NCBI RefSeq assembly: GCF_025464955.1
Contig: NZ_JAODNM010000108.1
Coordinates: forward strand, 1-51,074
Origin: Amycolatopsis sp.
GTDB lineage: Bacteria; Actinomycetota; Actinomycetes; Mycobacteriales; Pseudonocardiaceae
Length of the DNA stretch: 51,074 bases
Direction: 5' to 3'
Shown here: positions 50,704-51,074 of the stretch, piece by piece
How the letters are laid out: each line of letters starts with the position of its first letter
Numbering within the stretch: the stretch's first letter is position 1
Notes under the pieces: model-generated
What the model was told of the DNA's origin: nothing
Database searches by the model: none
What the model saw: only the letters and a program-made list of their open reading frames with translations
Translations under genes and position numbers: made by a program

Positions 50704-50767
50704 CGGATGGGTGTTTCCGCTCCACGTAAGGGCTCTGGTGGTGTTCGGCAGCGGAAACACCCACCCG
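50704..50767. terminator. 18-bp inverted repeat between convergent genes
   Basis: CGGATGGGTGTTTCCGCT (50704-50721) and AGCGGAAACACCCACCCG (50750-50767) pair at 17 of 18 positions around a 28-nt loop. It sits between the uncharacterised plus-strand gene and the convergent HNH gene and may terminate both. No clear U tract is seen. Confidence 0.6.
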
Positions 50768-50847
50768 GGACGGAACCTCCGGTCACCACGCGCGCGCAAT
50801 CACGTCCCTCAGCGAAGTCTCCACCGAGGTGTGTCGTGGTCGGTGTC

Positions 50848-51074
50848 CTAGATCCGTTGGTGGAGGGTGTTGCGGCGTGGTGTGCGTGTCGGGTCAAGGA
50901 ATGCTGGTGGGATGAACTCCGGGAGCCCGTCCCGCGCGATGCGGACTCGCCATTCCGAGTAATGCATGAGATTGTGGTGCGCGGCGCAGAGGAACACGAG
51001 GTTCGAGATGCGTGTTTCCCCGTGGTGGGCCCACAAAACGATGTGGTGCCCGATGCATCGCTGCGGTGGTGCAT
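50848..51074 (-). CDS. HNH endonuclease, C-terminal part (cut by window edge)
   Basis: About 75 codons of the C-terminal end of an HNH nuclease; the frame is open to the window end, so the N-terminus lies outside. The HNH core reads RCIGHHIVLWAHHGETRISNLVFLC then AAHHNLMHYSEW, with the conserved His pairs and Asn. In actinobacteria this core usually ends a DUF222-HNH protein, many copies of which occur per genome; their role is unclear. Confidence 0.85.
   Translation of the reverse strand, partial: APPQRCIGHHIVLWAHHGETRISNLVFLCAAHHNLMHYSEWRVRIARDGLPEFIPPAFLDPTRTPRRNTLHQRI

Overview
The window is high-GC actinobacterial DNA, most likely from Pseudonocardiaceae and probably close to Amycolatopsis. 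This rests on strongly GC-biased third codon positions, frequent GTG starts, many GTGA/ATGA gene overlaps, an F420-dependent enzyme, a DUF397 gene and class F sortases. The order glyS / smtB-zur / YbjN-like / uppS / recO / era / CNNM protein / ybeY / phoH / rsmE / dnaJ / hrcA matches the Mycobacterium tuberculosis Rv2357c-Rv2374c block. The genus is inferred; the gene order is read from the sequence.

1-9000, all minus strand: a polytopic membrane protein, a serpin and a dGTPase-type HD hydrolase in one coupled run; a YdcF-like protein; and a DesK/DesR-like two-component system with an ABC-2 exporter. A perfect 23-bp hairpin separates these from glyS.

9100-29130: the conserved housekeeping block. 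Between glyS and the smtB-zur pair sit two tandem class F sortases and a secreted, membrane-anchored protein that may be their substrate. Facing smtB-zur is a YcgR/YcgQ-like permease pair with a histidine-rich loop, which suggests metal handling. A 23-codon reading frame is coupled to the DUF2752 gene after era. phoH and ybeY are separated by a short AT-rich foldable segment.

29290-31250: one large protein with an N-terminal eCIS-core (DUF4157) HELTH domain and a C-terminal HNH-like segment. It looks like a stand-alone toxin or effector.

31250-48160: a reductive pyrimidine (uracil/hydantoin) catabolism locus with MmsA-type dehydrogenase, class III aminotransferase, PucR regulator, NCS1 permease, beta-ureidopropionase, dihydropyrimidinase and an F420-dependent oxidoreductase. 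Between the PucR gene and the permease lies a separate block at about 36.0-42.8 kb. It encodes a lysine 6-aminotransferase, a divergent cysteine-synthase-fold enzyme, an EamA exporter, an Fe(II)/2-oxoglutarate oxygenase, a FemAB-like acyltransferase and a PaaK-like adenylating enzyme. It has no carrier protein or NRPS module and looks like a small biosynthetic cluster for an exported lysine-derived amino acid or peptide. I cannot match it to a known product, and it is the best candidate here for an undescribed system. A subtilisin-inhibitor-like gene follows it.

48160-51074: a ROK regulator, then an eroded zone with a DUF397 gene, the tail of an XRE/DUF5753 regulator abutting the tail of a signal peptidase I, an unknown protein, and an HNH endonuclease cut off by the window edge.
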